Shown in pieces: positions 1 through 8,129 of a DNA stretch of 64,000 nt. The translations under genes and the position numbers were made by a program. Positions within the stretch are counted from its first letter, which is position 1; every line of letters begins with the position of its first letter. This stretch comes from Ferrovibrio sp. MS7 (lineage in GTDB: Bacteria > Pseudomonadota > Alphaproteobacteria > Ferrovibrionales > Ferrovibrionaceae). The stretch spans positions 372,001 through 436,000 of the forward strand of contig NZ_JBBKBA010000002.1 of the NCBI RefSeq assembly GCF_038404985.1. Direction: 5' to 3'. A model generated the notes under the pieces. That model saw nothing but the letters and a program-made list of their open reading frames with translations, was not told where the DNA came from and searched no databases.

Positions 1-1314
1 GACGTAGTGCAGCAGGTGCATGGCGAACTTGACCGCATGGAAGCCATGGTGCAGGCGGTGCGCAATGGGACCTGGCGCGGCGCCACCGGCGAGACTTTCC
101 GCTATGTGGTGAATATCGGCATCGGCGGTTCCGACCTCGGGCCGCGCATGGTGGTCGATGCCCTGGCCGCCGACCATGAGCCCGGCCTTGACGTAAAATT
201 CGTCAGCAATGTGGACGGCGCCGATCTGATGCGGGTGCTGGCCGGCTGCGAGCCGGCACGCACCCTGATCATTGTCGCCTCCAAGACCTTCACCACTCAG
301 GAAACCATGGCCAATGCCGCCAGCGCGCGGCACTGGCTGCAACAGGCCCTGGGCGAAAAGGCCGACTGGGCGGCGCATTTTGTCGCGCTCTCCGCCGCGC
401 CCAAGGCGGTGGCGGCTTTCGGCCTCAAGGCAGACCGCCGCCTGACCTTCTGGGACTGGGTGGGCGGCCGCTATTCGCTGTGGTCGAGCATTGGCTTTCC
501 CATCGCGCTCAGCATCGGCATGGAGAAATTCCGCGATCTGCTCGCCGGCGCCCATGCCATGGACGAACATTTCCGCACGGCGCCGCTGATCGGCAACCTG
601 CCGGTGCTGATGGCGCTCGCCGGCATCTGGAATGTCAACTTCCTCGGCTTCAACTCCCTGGCCGTGCTGCCCTATGACCAGGGCCTCGGTCGCCTGCCGG
701 CCTATCTGCAGCAGGCCGACATGGAGAGCAACGGCAAGTCCACCGACCGCTGGGGCCGCAGCGTCGGCTATGCCACCGGACCGCTGGTATTCGGCGAGCC
801 GGGCACCAATGGTCAGCATGCCTTCTACCAGTTGCTGCATCAGGGCACCCCGGTAGTGCCCGCGGATTTCATCCTGCCGCTGGAAAGCCGCTATCCGCTG
901 GGCCAGCACCACGCCATGCTCACCGCGAATGTGCTGGCACAGGCCGAGGCGCTGATGCTGGGCCGTACGCTGGAGGAAGTCACCGCCGACCTGCGGGCCA
1001 GCGGCATGAGCGATGAGGCCGCAGCGGCCCTGGCGCCACACAAGGTATTCTCTGGCAATCGGCCAAGCGCGCTGATCGCCCTGCCGATCCTTGATCCTTA
1101 CCATCTTGGGATGCTTATCGCGCTCTACGAGCATAAGATTTTCTGCCAGGGCGTGATCTGGGGGGTGAACTCCTTCGACCAGTGGGGCGTAGAACTGGGC
1201 AAGCGTCTGGCCGGCCCGATCCTGGAAGAGTTGACGGACCCGAGCCGGCAACCGCATCATGACGGCGCAACCAGCGCGCTGATTGCACTGGTCCGCCGGG
1301 CAACGCTTCGGTGA
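1..1314 (+). CDS. pgi: Glucose-6-phosphate isomerase, 5'-truncated by the window
   Basis: Interconverts glucose 6-phosphate and fructose 6-phosphate in the cytoplasm (glycolysis, gluconeogenesis). The frame is open to the first base, so the N-terminus lies outside the window; about 437 codons are visible. Both family signatures are present: DWVGGRYSLWSSIG in the middle and GVIWGVNSFDQWGVELGK near the C-terminus. An N-terminal IGIGGSDLGPRM segment matches the sugar-phosphate isomerase (SIS) fold. The 65-base gap to the next gene on the same strand shows no clear terminator. Identity is secure; only the missing start is uncertain. Confidence 0.97.
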   Translation, partial: DVVQQVHGELDRMEAMVQAVRNGTWRGATGETFRYVVNIGIGGSDLGPRMVVDALAADHEPGLDVKFVSNVDGADLMRVLAGCEPARTLIIVASKTFTTQETMANAASARHWLQQALGEKADWAAHFVALSAAPKAVAAFGLKADRRLTFWDWVGGRYSLWSSIGFPIALSIGMEKFRDLLAGAHAMDEHFRTAPLIGNLPVLMALAGIWNVNFLGFNSLAVLPYDQGLGRLPAYLQQADMESNGKSTDRWGRSVGYATGPLVFGEPGTNGQHAFYQLLHQGTPVVPADFILPLESRYPLGQHHAMLTANVLAQAEALMLGRTLEEVTADLRASGMSDEAAAALAPHKVFSGNRPSALIALPILDPYHLGMLIALYEHKIFCQGVIWGVNSFDQWGVELGKRLAGPILEELTDPSRQPHHDGATSALIALVRRATLR

Positions 1315-1379
1315 ACCAAGCCGCCAGCCGCGCCAGGGTATTTCGCCAATAAGCGTGTGCAAGGGGAAGCCGTCGCGTC

Positions 1380-2516
1380 ATGAGCGACATGGACGCCGTC
1401 CGACAGGGAATGCGGGAGATCGACTTTGTCCTGTATTCCTCCTGGCGCCTGGGCAAGCACATCCTTGCCGGCTGGAGCCATGAAAACAATCAGATCTCCT
1501 TCGCCTTCTCCGCGCCCTACAATGTGCTGGGTAATGCGGAAGCCTATCCGCGTCTGATCCGTGGCCGTCGCCTGATGGGCGGCAAGACTTTCGCCGAAAC
1601 CTGCAAAGTGCTGGGCATCCGGCCGCTGACCATGGACGTGCCGTTCAGCGTCGGTCAGGGCCGCAACGACGTGAACCCGGCGATGATCGAGAATTTGGTC
1701 AAGCGCTATGCCGTGGTTGAAACCGCCAACCGCGCCGTGATGCTGTTCGATATCGTCGGCTTCTCCAAGCATTCGCCGCTGGAGCAGGTGGCGCAGCTTT
1801 CGTCGCTGGAATACTCGATCAACTCGGCCAGCAAACGCCTCAACGAAGTCGGCCTGCGCAACGAACTGGCACGCTCCACCGTGGGTGATGGTTTCTATGT
1901 CTGGAACCGCGCCAAGGGCGTTGAAGCGGATATGCGCACCTATATCGCGCTGATCCTGATCCTGGCCGATAACGCGCTGGCGCGGCGCAAGGGCAATCCG
2001 CGCCTGGTGCCGATCCTGCGTGCCGCCTTCACTGTCGGCCCGCATTTCTCCTACCACCAGGTGGAAGGCAACAATCCGCGCGGCTTCGAGTATATCGTCG
2101 GCGATGTGACCATCGGTCTGGCCCGCATCATCGGCAAAGCCCAGGCGCAGCAGGTGCTGATCGGGCAGTTCAACCGCTCGTCAGACCAGTTGGTGAACCA
2201 GAGCGAGATCGACACCATCCTGTTTCTTGCCCGCGCCGAAAAGCTGGTGCAGCCGCTGATCGGCCAGGAGCTGGGTGGTTACCGTATCACCAATATCCGC
2301 GCCAGCGTCACGTCAGCAGTGGAAGTGCGCAACGGCGTCACGGTCTACCGCATCGTCGACAAGCACGGGTTTTCGCACCAGGCCTTCAATGCCCGTATCA
2401 CCATCGACCGCGATGGCGCGGAATCGATCAGCCTTGGTCTGGGCACCACCGAACTCGGCGAGTTCGGCGCCGAGCCGACGCTTTACGATGTGCGCCAGCT
2501 CTCGGGCCAGAAATAG
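1380..2516 (+). CDS. Class III nucleotidyl cyclase-like protein, possibly degenerate
   Basis: A 378-residue soluble protein. Residues 117-262 look like a class III adenylate/guanylate cyclase catalytic domain: AVMLFDIVGFS carries the first metal aspartate (D124), VGDGFYVW the second (D170), and GDVTIGLARIIGKAQAQQVLI corresponds to the segment normally reading GxxVNxAARL. The conserved Asn of that segment is replaced, while the Arg (R249) is kept, so cyclase activity is uncertain. The N-terminal 110 residues and C-terminal 110 residues match nothing I recognise. The ATG is preceded by AAGGGGAAG. The stop codon directly abuts the stop of the convergent pentapeptide-repeat gene. The domain call is an inference from motifs. 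Confidence 0.6.
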   Translation: MSDMDAVRQGMREIDFVLYSSWRLGKHILAGWSHENNQISFAFSAPYNVLGNAEAYPRLIRGRRLMGGKTFAETCKVLGIRPLTMDVPFSVGQGRNDVNPAMIENLVKRYAVVETANRAVMLFDIVGFSKHSPLEQVAQLSSLEYSINSASKRLNEVGLRNELARSTVGDGFYVWNRAKGVEADMRTYIALILILADNALARRKGNPRLVPILRAAFTVGPHFSYHQVEGNNPRGFEYIVGDVTIGLARIIGKAQAQQVLIGQFNRSSDQLVNQSEIDTILFLARAEKLVQPLIGQELGGYRITNIRASVTSAVEVRNGVTVYRIVDKHGFSHQAFNARITIDRDGAESISLGLGTTELGEFGAEPTLYDVRQLSGQK

Positions 2517-3764
2517 CTAGCGTACAAAGCCAATGGCATCGGTCAGGTCTGCATCGGCAAGATCCGCCGTAGCGAGATCAGCTTCCGTCAGGTCGGCACC
2601 GCGCAGGTTGGCGCGGGTGAGCTTGGCGCCGCGCAGATCGCAGCGGCGCAGGTTGGCACCTTCCAGATTGGCGGGGAAATAGCGGTCGGCACCAACCACC
2701 AGCGCGCTGAGATTGGCATCGCGCAGATCGGCATGGGCCAGCTTGGCGCCCTTCAGGCTGCTGCCACGCAGATCGGCGCCGGCCAGCTTGCTGTTGCGTA
2801 GATCGGCTTCCGCCAGCTTGGCACCCTGCAGCAGCGCGCCTTCCATGTTGAGGCCAAACAGCACGGCCTTGTTCGCCACCAGGCCGACCAGCAGGGCCTT
2901 GTAGAGGCTGCCAAGCTTGCGCAGGTCATAGCCGCTGAAATCGGTCAGCTTGCCTTCCTTGCCGCCGCTCGTGACCCACAGACTATGCAGTCGCAGCGCC
3001 TCTTCCGGCGTCAGGCCGAGGTCTTCCAGCGGCTTGCCTGCCGGCTTGTCGGAAAGCAGGCCATCGGTGTTGGCGCCGGTGAGATCAGCCATCTGCATCT
3101 TGGCGCCGGTGATCACGGCATTGGTCAGTGCCGCACCTTTCAGGCTGGCACCGGAAAGATCGGCGCCGGCCAGATTGGCGCCGGTGAGATTGGCATTGGC
3201 CAGATTGGCGCGCACCAGGTTGGCGCCGATCATGATGGCATCGGTGAAATCGGTATGGGTCGCCACCGAACCGGTCATCTTCGCCGAGGTAAGGTTGGCA
3301 CCGCGCATCTTGGCGCCATTCATTTCCGCCGGGCCGACATCGAAGCCGAGCGCATGAATGTTACCGTGGCGGTCACGTTCGGCGATCATGCCATCGCGCA
3401 GATCTGCGTCGAACAGATTGGCCCGGGTGAGATTGGCGCCATGCAGACAGGCTCCGCGCAGATCGGCCCGCACCAGGCTGGCGCCGGTTAAATCGGCCTC
3501 GCGCAGATCTGCGCCGAACAGCACCGCGCGGTCAAGATTGCAGTCCTGCAGTTTGGTGCCATACAGCACACAGCCGGTGAAATCGGCATCGCTGAGATTG
3601 GCGCCAGATAGGATCAGATTGGAAAGATCATGGAACGACAATATGGCGCGGCGACCGCCCATGATGCCGTTGCGGTAATTCTCATGCGCCTTGATTGCCT
3701 GCGCGATCTCGCTGTGGCTCAATTTTTTGCGGCTGCCACGCGATCCGCCTGTGCCTTCGCTCAT
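2517..3764 (-). CDS. Pentapeptide-repeat protein
   Basis: A 415-residue protein built almost wholly of A(D/N)Lxx-type pentapeptides, which fold as a right-handed quadrilateral beta-helix. Two repeat blocks (about residues 45-235 and 285-412) are separated by a non-repeat insert at about 236-285 that contains LTPEEALRLHSLWV. The N-terminal segment AHENYRNGIMGGRRAILSF resembles the cap found before some pentapeptide helices. There is no signal peptide or membrane segment. The gene has a 15-base DNA periodicity. It is preceded by two unrecognised genes on the same strand (37-base gap), which suggests an operon. Pentapeptide proteins can be DNA mimics or scaffolds; nothing here fixes the role. 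Confidence 0.9.
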   Translation of the reverse strand: MSEGTGGSRGSRKKLSHSEIAQAIKAHENYRNGIMGGRRAILSFHDLSNLILSGANLSDADFTGCVLYGTKLQDCNLDRAVLFGADLREADLTGASLVRADLRGACLHGANLTRANLFDADLRDGMIAERDRHGNIHALGFDVGPAEMNGAKMRGANLTSAKMTGSVATHTDFTDAIMIGANLVRANLANANLTGANLAGADLSGASLKGAALTNAVITGAKMQMADLTGANTDGLLSDKPAGKPLEDLGLTPEEALRLHSLWVTSGGKEGKLTDFSGYDLRKLGSLYKALLVGLVANKAVLFGLNMEGALLQGAKLAEADLRNSKLAGADLRGSSLKGAKLAHADLRDANLSALVVGADRYFPANLEGANLRRCDLRGAKLTRANLRGADLTEADLATADLADADLTDAIGFVR

Positions 3765-3801
3765 CGGCCCATCCCCCCAATGAGGCCGCCCTCGGTGCTG
3801 C

Positions 3802-5223
3802 TTATGCCTGCGGCATCCGTGCGATAGCGGCCATCCCGTCCTTCATCAGCTTGTTGGCATACTGACTGCCGGCGACCAGTTCCAGCATGCGCACCGCCGC
3901 AAACAGCTTGGTACGCGCCGCCTCCGGGCCTTCCGCATTCAGCTTGCCCGCCTTGATATCGGCCAGCAGCGTGTTGCCGGTGCCATCGATCTGGCTGGTA
4001 AGCTGCTTGATCGCGCCGTTGACATCCTTGTCGGCGCCGATCTCGGTCGCCACCCTGGCAACACGCTGCAGCGCATAGACGCGATTCTCGGCCTCGAGCT
4101 TGGCGTCGAACACCGCCTTCTTGGCATCCTCGCTGTCTTCTGCCGGCGGCAGCGACAGCACCGCATCAATGCCGCCCAGCACCTTCTCGTCGATGCCGCC
4201 GAGCACGCCGATGCGCACCATGTCCTTGAGCTGACGACTGGCCGCATCCATCTCAGGCTGCGGCCCCTCGGCCATGCCGTCCTTCTTCAGCCGGCCGATC
4301 AGCGACACGAAATCGCCCACCATGTCAGCCACCTTGGCATCGTCTACCTTTGAAGGATCGGTACGGGTGACGGCACCGAAAAAGCGCTTGGAATCGCCCG
4401 ACAGCATGGCGCGGACATACTGGCCGGGCTTCATGCCTTCGATGCCGGTGGGCAATTCAGCCAGGGAGTCGAAAATCGGCAGCGCCTGGAAGCCATCGGT
4501 GAGGCGCGCCACGGTGATGGCAATCAGGCAGCCGGGCATGCCTTTGCCAGTGGTCGCCACATCGCTGTAGATCTGCTTGATCTCCTCCACCTGCTCTTCC
4601 AGCAGGCGGCCGACCGGCTTCGGCGACATCGCCTCACGCAGCTTTTCGGTTTCCGGCGCCAGTTCCAGGAGGCAGGTCATGTCGGTGAGGTCACCCAGCA
4701 CGTTCTCCCCCCCCAGCTTCTCCACCAGGGCGGCATGCTGGCCGGGATCGGCGGCAGCCTTGTTCAATTCCTCGCGCAGGCGCTGCGCCGCGACTTTCCA
4801 AAGCGTAGCACCCAGGCGCGGAATACGCGGATCGCTGCTGGACCCGATATCGGGGGCCGGTGCGGCGCGCAGCGAGGCTTCAAGCTGCTTCACGGCGGCG
4901 GCATCCAGGCTGGACAGCACGAATTCCCAGCAGGGCGCCAGCGACGAGCGGGCGATGCGGCCGAACGGCTTCACGCCGTCATCGCCCATCACCAGCAGAT
5001 CCTCGAACGGATGGCAGAACACGCGCTGCAGCGTGAGGTAACGCGGCGGCCGGGTTTTCACCAGACGCGGGCGCAGGGTGCCAAGCGCGGCATTGGCAAC
5101 AGCGGCAGAGAGGACGATAGCGCGCGAACGCTCGATGAGCAGTGTGAGCTGCGCCACCTTCTCGTCGGGTATCTCGAACAGCTTGCGTTCGATATCCCGC
5201 AGTTCGGAAGCAAGATCGGTCAT
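3802..5223 (-). CDS. Unrecognised 473-residue protein, mostly helical
   Basis: I do not recognise this family. The predicted protein is acidic, rich in Ala, Leu, Glu and Lys, has no signal peptide or membrane segments, and looks largely alpha-helical. I place the start at the ATG giving MTDLASELRDIERK, because AAGGAGGCAGGT lies just upstream and because this ATG overlaps the preceding stop as ATGA; a longer in-frame extension lacks such support. The 4-base overlap implies translational coupling to the upstream 369-residue gene, so the two proteins probably act together. The pentapeptide-repeat gene follows after 37 bases. The function is unknown. Confidence 0.75.
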   Translation of the reverse strand: MTDLASELRDIERKLFEIPDEKVAQLTLLIERSRAIVLSAAVANAALGTLRPRLVKTRPPRYLTLQRVFCHPFEDLLVMGDDGVKPFGRIARSSLAPCWEFVLSSLDAAAVKQLEASLRAAPAPDIGSSSDPRIPRLGATLWKVAAQRLREELNKAAADPGQHAALVEKLGGENVLGDLTDMTCLLELAPETEKLREAMSPKPVGRLLEEQVEEIKQIYSDVATTGKGMPGCLIAITVARLTDGFQALPIFDSLAELPTGIEGMKPGQYVRAMLSGDSKRFFGAVTRTDPSKVDDAKVADMVGDFVSLIGRLKKDGMAEGPQPEMDAASRQLKDMVRIGVLGGIDEKVLGGIDAVLSLPPAEDSEDAKKAVFDAKLEAENRVYALQRVARVATEIGADKDVNGAIKQLTSQIDGTGNTLLADIKAGKLNAEGPEAARTKLFAAVRMLELVAGSQYANKLMKDGMAAIARMPQA

Positions 5224-6329
5224 ACCTGCCTCCTTTTCGTGGATTCGACCCGTCGCAGCATTTCCATATCCAACGTGCCTGAATTCCAACTCTCAAGCGC
5301 CCGCACCTGGAGCTTGGTGTTTTCCTGCATCGCCTGGGCATTCGGGCGGTTGGCCGCTTCCTTTTCCGGGATGATGGGCAGAATTCGATAAATTTCCGTT
5401 ATCGCCGCCCGCTGGGTATCCCGGTCCTTATCCTGCACATCCTGCCACAGCAGGATAACGTATTCCCAGCCATCAACCGTCCACCACAGCCGTTCCAGGT
5501 CCTTTTGGATCGAGCCGGAAATCTTCTCCCAGTTCATCAGCACCCGCTCGGGATGTTCCAGAGGGCGCATCGCGGAAGCAATGAGTTCCTTGGCATAATC
5601 GCCGGTAAACCCGCAAATCTTGCCAATCGGGCGAGCCAGTTCCGCAGCTTCCGACTTGTCCTCGGCAGACCATTTGGCCATGGCTTCCTCGAGCCCGGCG
5701 ATGGCATTGACGATGCGGCGCAGGCGGCAATCCTTGCTCATGCCGGGCACGCCGAGCGGCGAGATCAGGTTGCCCCAGGATTCCAGCCGGTCGTAAAGCA
5801 GATTCGTCGTAGCCTGCAACCGCTGGGCGATGTCGCCCATGGCATGCTTCACCCGGTCTCGCCCGGAGTCGGACACGAAGTCGGAGACGCGCAGATTCAT
5901 CTGGCCGCCCGACATCTTCTCCAGCGCCCCCTTGAACAGGAAGAAGCGCGTCAGCAGCATCTCGTTTTCATCTTCCGCCAATGCTTCCTCGGCGGACTTC
6001 TGCGCTTCCGGGCCGGCGAGGCCTGATTTCGCCGCCTCCAGCGTGGCACTGCGCACATGTGGCGGCAGACAGGAATTGCGCTTCAGGATCTCTTCATGCA
6101 GCGAACGATCATGCATCGTCAGCGAGAAGATTTCCGGCACATCCTTCCAGCGGATGACGTAATTGCCCTTCACACCGGAGAAGGCGGAGACCGTGAGTTC
6201 AAGCTGCTCGCGGCTATCCACGCGCACACGCGCCTGGCTGATGGCCGGCGTGGTGAAACTGACAGCGGTGCCACGCTCCTCGAATTTCGTCGGCTGAAAC
6301 TGCGAGCCGGCGCCTTTTGGAAAATTCAT
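5220..6329 (-). CDS. Unrecognised 369-residue protein, first gene of the unknown operon
   Basis: I do not recognise this family. Residues 25-75 look beta-rich (for example SREQLELTVSAFSG), with hydrophobic-aromatic strands such as NYVIRWKDV. From about residue 100 on it appears helical and Trp-rich in the C-terminal half (ERLWWTVDGWEYVILLWQDV). There is no signal peptide or obvious membrane helix. It starts an apparent three-gene operon with the coupled 473-residue gene and the pentapeptide-repeat gene. The cyclase-like gene faces the operon from the other side. Function unknown; the context suggests a shared intracellular signalling or assembly role, which is inference. Confidence 0.72.
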   Translation of the reverse strand: MNFPKGAGSQFQPTKFEERGTAVSFTTPAISQARVRVDSREQLELTVSAFSGVKGNYVIRWKDVPEIFSLTMHDRSLHEEILKRNSCLPPHVRSATLEAAKSGLAGPEAQKSAEEALAEDENEMLLTRFFLFKGALEKMSGGQMNLRVSDFVSDSGRDRVKHAMGDIAQRLQATTNLLYDRLESWGNLISPLGVPGMSKDCRLRRIVNAIAGLEEAMAKWSAEDKSEAAELARPIGKICGFTGDYAKELIASAMRPLEHPERVLMNWEKISGSIQKDLERLWWTVDGWEYVILLWQDVQDKDRDTQRAAITEIYRILPIIPEKEAANRPNAQAMQENTKLQVRALESWNSGTLDMEMLRRVESTKRRQV

Positions 6330-6435
6330 TCCCTGCCCCTGAGGGTAGAATAATAGGTCTGTTGCAAGCCACTAAAGCACAATTGGCCCGCGCCGGAAAT
6401 GTCTGTATCCGACTGACAGTTAATCCTTCACATAC

Positions 6436-6867
6436 TCATTGCGACAAAAAGCGACGAGACTGCTCCACCACCCGCAGCGTCTCCTCCCAGAGATCAAGTT
6501 CTTCTAGTTCTTTCGGCGTAAACCAGGCGGCCTCGGCCGCATCATCGCCCGCCACGGTGTCGCCAGAGCGCCAGCGCGCGGCATAGTCGATGATGGTGTA
6601 ATGATACAGCACACGGCCTTCCGTATCGCGCTGGACCGAGTCGATCACTGCAACCAGTCCGAGTAAATCAATTTCGACACCGGTCTCCTCCAGCAATTCC
6701 CGCCGGATACCCTGTTCCACCGTCTCGCCCAATAATTGCCCCCCGCCCGGCAGACTCCATAGCCCCTGACGCGGCGGCTGGCCCCGGCGGATCATCAATA
6801 CCTTGCCCTCATGCCAGACCACGGCGCCAAGGCCGACTATCGGAGCGGAGGGGTATTCACGCGGCAT
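6436..6867 (-). CDS. Nudix hydrolase
   Basis: Hydrolyses a nucleoside diphosphate linked to another moiety; the substrate cannot be told from sequence. The full Nudix box is present: G-x5-E-x7-REL-x-EE-x-GV, read from GGQLLGETVEQGIRRELLEE onward. The preceding strand AVVWHEGKVLMIRR and the PRQGLWSLPGG lead-in are typical of ADP-ribose or house-cleaning Nudix enzymes. I chose the ATG of MPREYPS because GGAGATGGATCG precedes it; the longer frame would begin with TTG. The protein is 143 residues, normal for a single-domain Nudix. It is divergent from the P450 gene with under 50 bases between. Confidence 0.9.
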   Translation of the reverse strand: MPREYPSAPIVGLGAVVWHEGKVLMIRRGQPPRQGLWSLPGGGQLLGETVEQGIRRELLEETGVEIDLLGLVAVIDSVQRDTEGRVLYHYTIIDYAARWRSGDTVAGDDAAEAAWFTPKELEELDLWEETLRVVEQSRRFLSQ

Positions 6868-6914
6868 CGATCCATCTCCATACTCGGGCAAAATAACAGA
6901 CGCCGGGAAGCGCC

Positions 6915-8129
6915 ATGACAGTGACCTTCAACGCCCGCGACGCGGCGGTGATAGCCGATCCGTACCCCTCACTGCATGCCCTGATGGAGCATGATCCGGT
7001 GCATTGGAGCGACAAGCTCGGCGGTTGGATACTGACGCGCTACGACCATATCCGCCAGTCCCTGCGTGACCGGCGCTTTTCCTCCGACCGCATGCGGCCC
7101 TTCTTCGACCGTATGCCAGATGCGGAACGCGCCGACTTGCGTGAACTTGATGCCAGCATGCGGCTCTGGGCGGTGTTCAACGATCCGCCGGCGCATACAA
7201 GGGTGCGAGGGCTGATGAACAAGGCCTTCACCACCAGCGCGCTGGAGGCCATGCGACCGCGCGTGGCAGCCATTGTCGAGCGGCTGCTCGATGACCTCGC
7301 CAAACGCGGTGGGGAAACCGATTTCATCCAGGATTTCGCCTATCCGCTACCGGCCCATGTCATTGCCAGCATGCTGGGCGTGCCGGCCGCCGATGTAGAG
7401 AAACTGAAACATTGGTCAGACCACCTCGGCGCCTTCGTGCTGACCTCGCGCATGTCCGCCGACAAATACCGTCAGGCCAACAGCGCCCTGCTGGAGATGA
7501 ACGCCTATTTTACCGATCTGGTGGAAGCCCGGCGGCGCCAGCCAGAGGCAGATGTCACCACCGGCATGGTGCAAGCGGAACAGCGCGGCGACTTCCTTTC
7601 CACCGAAGAACTGGTGGGCGCCTGCGTATTGCTGCTGTTTGCCGGACACGAGACCACCACGCATCTGCTTGGCAACGGCCTGCTGGCGCTGCTCAAGCAC
7701 CCGGAGCAGATGCATATGCTGCGCGACGATGCGACGCTGGCCGCAACCGCCATAGAGGAGATGCTGCGCTGGGACGGGCCATCACTCGCGCAGGTACGCG
7801 TTGCGGCTGAGGATATCGAGCTCGAAGGCAAGCAGATCAAGCGCGGCGACCGGGTATTCCAGATGCTCTGTGCGGCCAACCGCGATCCGCGCGTGTTCGA
7901 GCAGCCGGACCGTTTTGACATCCGGCGCCAACACAATCCGCACCTGACCTTTGGCTATGGCATCCACTTCTGTATCGGCGCACCGCTGGCACGGCTGGAA
8001 GGCCAAACCGCCTTCCCCGCCCTGCTGCGCCGGCTGCCGCATATCGAACTTGCCGCCGCCCCGGACTGGAGCGACTCAATCGTGGTGCGCGGCCTGAACA
8101 GCCTGCAGATCAGTTATTCCGCCGCCTGA
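6915..8129 (+). CDS. Cytochrome P450
   Basis: A soluble bacterial haem-thiolate monooxygenase of 404 residues, the usual size. Visible motifs are the I-helix oxygen-activation sequence LLFAGHETTTHL, the K-helix E-x-x-R (EEMLR), and the haem-binding loop HLTFGYGIHFCIGAPLAR with the proximal Cys near residue 350. It resembles the CYP107-like bacterial group in these motifs. The substrate is unknown. No ferredoxin or ferredoxin reductase gene is nearby, so redox partners must be encoded elsewhere. Its 3' end overlaps the end of the convergent molybdenum-hydroxylase gene by 16 bases. Confidence 0.95.
   Translation: MTVTFNARDAAVIADPYPSLHALMEHDPVHWSDKLGGWILTRYDHIRQSLRDRRFSSDRMRPFFDRMPDAERADLRELDASMRLWAVFNDPPAHTRVRGLMNKAFTTSALEAMRPRVAAIVERLLDDLAKRGGETDFIQDFAYPLPAHVIASMLGVPAADVEKLKHWSDHLGAFVLTSRMSADKYRQANSALLEMNAYFTDLVEARRRQPEADVTTGMVQAEQRGDFLSTEELVGACVLLLFAGHETTTHLLGNGLLALLKHPEQMHMLRDDATLAATAIEEMLRWDGPSLAQVRVAAEDIELEGKQIKRGDRVFQMLCAANRDPRVFEQPDRFDIRRQHNPHLTFGYGIHFCIGAPLARLEGQTAFPALLRRLPHIELAAAPDWSDSIVVRGLNSLQISYSAA

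Noticed and set aside
2600-3720. A tandem DNA repeat or CRISPR-like array
   Set aside because: The 15-base periodicity comes from coding for pentapeptide repeats and has no spacer-repeat structure.
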